From: Clostridium sp.
GTDB lineage: Bacteria; Bacillota; Clostridia; Oscillospirales; Acutalibacteraceae
Reading direction: 5' to 3'
NCBI GenBank assembly: GCA_023663865.1
Contig: JAMPGU010000001.1
Location: 82,159 to 146,158, forward strand
Length of the DNA: 64,000 bases
Both the position numbers and the translations under genes were made by a program. Below the pieces are notes generated by a model. That model saw only the letters and a program-made list of their open reading frames with translations. It searched no databases and was not told the origin of the DNA. This document shows positions 61,767 to 64,000 of the stretch, in pieces. The number at the start of each line of letters is the position of its first letter. Position 1 is the first letter of the stretch.

Positions 61767-62747
61767 ATGAAAATTACACTTGCTCATGGTAGCGGAGGTA
61801 AATCCACTACAGAATTAATTGACAAAGTATTTGCCAAGCATTTTTCAAATCCGATATTAAATATGATGGAGGACAGTGCTGTTGTTGACGGAAGTGCAAA
61901 AATCGCTGTCACTACAGATTCCTTTGTTGTTACACCGTTGATTTTTAAAGGCGGAAATATCGGCAGGCTGTCTGTATGCGGAACGGTAAATGATTTGCTT
62001 ATGCGCGGTGCTGTGCCAAAATATATCACATCTGCTTTTATCATTGAAGAGGGTACTGATACTGATACGCTGGAGACGATTGTAAAGTCAATGGCAGATA
62101 CTGCGAAGGAAGCCGGTGTAATTATTATTTGCGGTGATACAAAGGTCATAGAGGGCAACGGCGGCATTTATATCAATACAACCGGCGTCGGCTTTGTTAA
62201 AGAAAGCACCGACATTGTTTCCACCAATCTCAGATATGGTGATGCTGTTGTCATCAGCGGAACTACAGGTGATCATCATGCCGCCATTCTTTCAGAAAGA
62301 ATGAACATAGAAAACGGCATAGAAAGTGACAATGCCCCCCTTGTTGAAATGGTGCAGAAAATGCTTAAAAGCGGAATTGAGCTGCACTGTATGCGTGATG
62401 TCACCAGAGGCGGACTCGGCACTGTGCTGAATGAGCTTGCAAATGCATCAAAGGTGAATATTGAACTGACAGAGGAAAAGATACCGATTCATCCTGAGGT
62501 TAAGTCCTTTTCTAAAATACTCGGACTTGATATTATGCACATGGGCAACGAAGGCAAGCTTGTGGCAATTATGCCTATGGCGCAGGCTGAAAAGGCTGTT
62601 GAAATCATAAAAAGCTGTAAATACGGAGAAAATGCCGCAGTCATTGGCGAAGTAAAAAAAGGAAGCGGTGTTACGCTGATTACTCCTATCGGCGGAAAGC
62701 GTCAGGTAAATGTGCTTTACGGCGAAGGACTTCCCAGAATATGCTGA
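61767..62747 (+). CDS. hypE: Hydrogenase maturation carbamoyl dehydratase HypE
   Basis: HypE turns the S-carbamoyl group on its own C-terminal cysteine into thiocyanate with ATP. The 326-residue protein starts with HGSGGKSTTELIDKVF, has the PurM-type GDTKVIEGNGGIYINTTGVG and DVTRGGLGTVLNELA, and ends PRIC, the active tail. It is the last gene of the operon. hypA, hypB and a large-subunit protease are not in the window. Confidence 0.95.
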   Translation: MKITLAHGSGGKSTTELIDKVFAKHFSNPILNMMEDSAVVDGSAKIAVTTDSFVVTPLIFKGGNIGRLSVCGTVNDLLMRGAVPKYITSAFIIEEGTDTDTLETIVKSMADTAKEAGVIIICGDTKVIEGNGGIYINTTGVGFVKESTDIVSTNLRYGDAVVISGTTGDHHAAILSERMNIENGIESDNAPLVEMVQKMLKSGIELHCMRDVTRGGLGTVLNELANASKVNIELTEEKIPIHPEVKSFSKILGLDIMHMGNEGKLVAIMPMAQAEKAVEIIKSCKYGENAAVIGEVKKGSGVTLITPIGGKRQVNVLYGEGLPRIC

Positions 62748-62755
62748 TATATAAG

Positions 62756-62797
62756 AAAGGCTTACAGAAGCATTCGCTGTCTGCAAGCCTTTTTTTC
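62756..62797. terminator. Terminator of the ech-hyp operon
   Basis: AAAGGCTTACAG (62756-62767) pairs with CTGCAAGCCTTT (62781-62792) with one mismatch, then a T run. It also faces the end of the XRE gene. Confidence 0.82.
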
Positions 62798-62804
62798 TGC
62801 TTTA

Positions 62805-63044
62805 TTACTTTTCTATTTGATCTTCAATCTGTATTACAATATCGCTCATTTTAACATTAAGCGCATTAGATATTTTATATAACGTTTCTAAAGTTGGCTT
62901 GCGCTCTCCCCTCTCAATCGCTGACAAATGTGTGCGTCCGATATCAGCAAGACCGCTCAGCACCTCCTGAGATATTCCCTTTTGGTTTCTATTCTCAGCA
63001 ATAACTTTTCCCACCAGTTGTGCATCAAGTGTTGGTATAAACAT
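62805..63044 (-). CDS. Small XRE-family transcriptional regulator
   Basis: A 79-residue single-domain helix-turn-helix protein (VIAENRNQKGISQEVLSGLA, then GRTHLSAIERGERKPTLETL). I start at ATG 63044 behind GGGGTGG; the longer reading frame upstream to 63200 runs through the divergent promoter and has a hydrophobic nonsense leader. It diverges from the DUF5067 gene and may regulate it. Confidence 0.88.
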   Translation of the reverse strand: MFIPTLDAQLVGKVIAENRNQKGISQEVLSGLADIGRTHLSAIERGERKPTLETLYKISNALNVKMSDIVIQIEDQIEK

Positions 63045-63072
63045 AGAACCACCCCGATAATAGTTTATTCTA

Positions 63073-63131
63073 TGTTTAAACAATATTTGAACACATATGT
63101 TGACAAGCCAAACGCTTATATATTGTATAAT
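63073..63131 (+). promoter_or_regulatory. Divergent promoter region with palindromes
   Basis: It holds TTGACA (63100-63105) and TATAAT (63126-63131) with a long 20-base spacer, or TTGTAT (63123-63128) with 17. The palindrome TGTTTAAACA (63073-63082) and the near-palindrome AACACATATGTT lie beside it and could bind the XRE protein. Confidence 0.4.
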
Positions 63132-63161
63132 CGACATATAGAAAAAGAGGAGGTTTTCAAT

Positions 63162-63881
63162 ATGGAAGACAATAATTATCAGCAAAACGAACAACAGCAA
63201 TACTATCAGCAGCCTTACCAGCCGATGAACAATATGCCGCCTCAGGAAAAAAAGGCGAATGTAGGACTGGCTATATTATCATTCCTTATTCCCCTGGCAG
63301 GCTTAATTATTTTTCTTACACAAAAGGACAAGAAGCCAAAGACTGCGAAAGCAAGCGGTATTTGTGCATTGGTATCCTTTATTCTTTACATTGTATTCTG
63401 TATTATAATGACGGTTGCAGGCGGCTTTTTAGTAGGCAGTGCTGTAGACGAAGCTCTTTCTGATGACAGCTTTTTGGATTCAGCATTATCTGACTCTGTT
63501 CAGGGTGAGGGAAATATTATACCCGGCGACGTTATCGGTGACTACAAATGCGTTGTAACAGGCGCTAAAATCTGCAAGGACTGGGAAGGCAAGGATGCTG
63601 TGTTAATCACATACGACTTCACAAATAATTCAGATGAAGCAACCAGCTTTGATGTTGCGCTTGAAGCAAATGCATACCAGGATGGTATCGGTCTTGAAAC
63701 TGCAATTCTTGAGGATGAAGATACAGATTATCTGGATGTAAATATCAAGCCCGGTGTAACAAAGGCTGTGAACAAGGCTTACCTGTTAAGAGATACTTCT
63801 ACAGCTGTAGAAATAGAAATTAATGAGTGGTTATCCTTAAATGATGATAAAATTGCCACAACCGTTGAGCTTACAAAATAA
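63162..63881 (+). CDS. Membrane protein with extracellular DUF5067 domain
   Basis: The 239-residue protein begins with a Gln/Tyr/Pro-rich cytoplasmic tail (residues 1-30), then two hydrophobic segments (about 35-52 and 66-95, the last with GGFLVGSAV) and a soluble C-terminal domain (about 120-239) of DUF5067 type, with VLITYDFTNNSDEATSFDVA. This domain is common in secreted and lipoproteins of Clostridia and its role is unknown; an Ig-like fold is usual. ATG 63162 follows AGAGGAGG. The gene is single, with an XRE regulator diverging from it. Confidence 0.85.
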   Translation: MEDNNYQQNEQQQYYQQPYQPMNNMPPQEKKANVGLAILSFLIPLAGLIIFLTQKDKKPKTAKASGICALVSFILYIVFCIIMTVAGGFLVGSAVDEALSDDSFLDSALSDSVQGEGNIIPGDVIGDYKCVVTGAKICKDWEGKDAVLITYDFTNNSDEATSFDVALEANAYQDGIGLETAILEDEDTDYLDVNIKPGVTKAVNKAYLLRDTSTAVEIEINEWLSLNDDKIATTVELTK

Positions 63882-63897
63882 ATCTCGGTAAAATAAA

Positions 63898-64000
63898 ATG
63901 AATATGTCGAAAGTCTCACAGGATACAAAGCTGAGATACCATAGTGCAGTGTTGCTTAAAATCATCATCTTTTCAGCTATAATTTCGTTAAAAAACACCA
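63898..64000 (+). CDS. Possible start of a further gene, cut by window edge
   Basis: An ATG at 63898 opens a frame that runs to the window end without a stop (MNMSKVSQDTKLRYHSAVLL, then hydrophobic residues). No good ribosome binding site precedes it, and only 34 codons are visible. The hydrophobic IIIFSAIISL could be a membrane helix. Confidence 0.3.
   Translation, partial: MNMSKVSQDTKLRYHSAVLLKIIIFSAIISLKNT

Noticed and set aside
1..64000. Prophage, insertion sequence, integron, CRISPR array, tRNA or rRNA genes
   Set aside because: I looked for transposase, integrase, phage structural, cas and RNA gene patterns by reading and found none that I could support.

Overview
This window is chromosomal DNA from a low-GC Gram-positive anaerobe, most likely a gut Clostridia of the Oscillospirales (Ruminococcus-like). 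The evidence is the AT-rich base composition by eye, strong AGGAGG ribosome binding sites, the miaB-ymcA-mutS-mutL gene order also found in Bacillus, an Ech-type membrane [NiFe] hydrogenase, several Ruminococcus-style secreted proteins (FIVAR, BspA-type leucine-rich repeats, CHAP, a dockerin-like tail) and no trace of respiratory or aerobic genes. I see no rRNA, tRNA, CRISPR array, insertion sequence or prophage. The species cannot be fixed from the sequence alone.

Layout. 1-5,507 (minus): the miaB, YmcA/YlbF-like, mutS, mutL operon with its promoter. 5,575-7,280 (plus): a lone malQ. 7,303-8,984 (minus): two proteins of unknown function. 9,106-20,159 (minus): a long close-packed gene run starting with aromatic amino acid synthesis (tyrA, aroB, aroA, aroC, pheA) and continuing into a VTT/DedA membrane protein, galactokinase, a lipid kinase and a secreted GH39-like glycosidase. 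20,267-25,615 (minus): a 1,644-residue secreted surface protein with a folded, probably pseudoknotted 5' leader, followed by a 49-residue peptide gene. 25,826-33,132 (plus): argG-argH, degV, ilvE, and a pseudouridine synthase / zinc phospholipase-like / luxS group. 33,157-41,745: cell envelope genes, namely an XRE regulator with three phased operators facing vanY, a leucine-rich repeat protein, ogt plus a serine hydrolase, a CHAP protein and a PglF/CapD-type sugar dehydratase. 41,808-44,657: KtrB-KtrA potassium uptake and an orphan iolB. 44,835-50,355: an S8 protease, then an amino acid ABC transporter whose binding protein looks circularly permuted. 50,362-52,593 (minus): a zeta-toxin-like kinase with a small overlapping upstream partner, and a polysaccharide deacetylase. 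52,737-62,797 (plus): echABCDEF-hypFCDE. 62,805-64,000: an XRE regulator diverging from a DUF5067 protein.

How it works together. The ech-hyp operon can couple ferredoxin oxidation to H2 production and ion pumping, and carries four of the six core maturation genes (hypA and hypB are not here). The aro/tyr/phe, arg and ilvE genes supply amino acids. The ABC transporter imports amino acids. malQ, galK and the GH39-like enzyme handle sugars. The surface proteins, VanY, CHAP and deacetylase act on the wall or on extracellular polymers.

The most unusual points are: (1) the binding protein at 47,965-48,822 with its family-typical C-terminal segment at the N terminus; (2) a two-cluster ferredoxin module copied onto both EchD and EchF; (3) the 58-residue gene overlapping the zeta-like toxin; (4) the pseudoknotted leader of the giant surface protein and its 49-residue partner; (5) three 16-bp operators at an exact 20-bp period before vanY; (6) terminator hairpins that abut or contain the ribosome binding site of the next gene.
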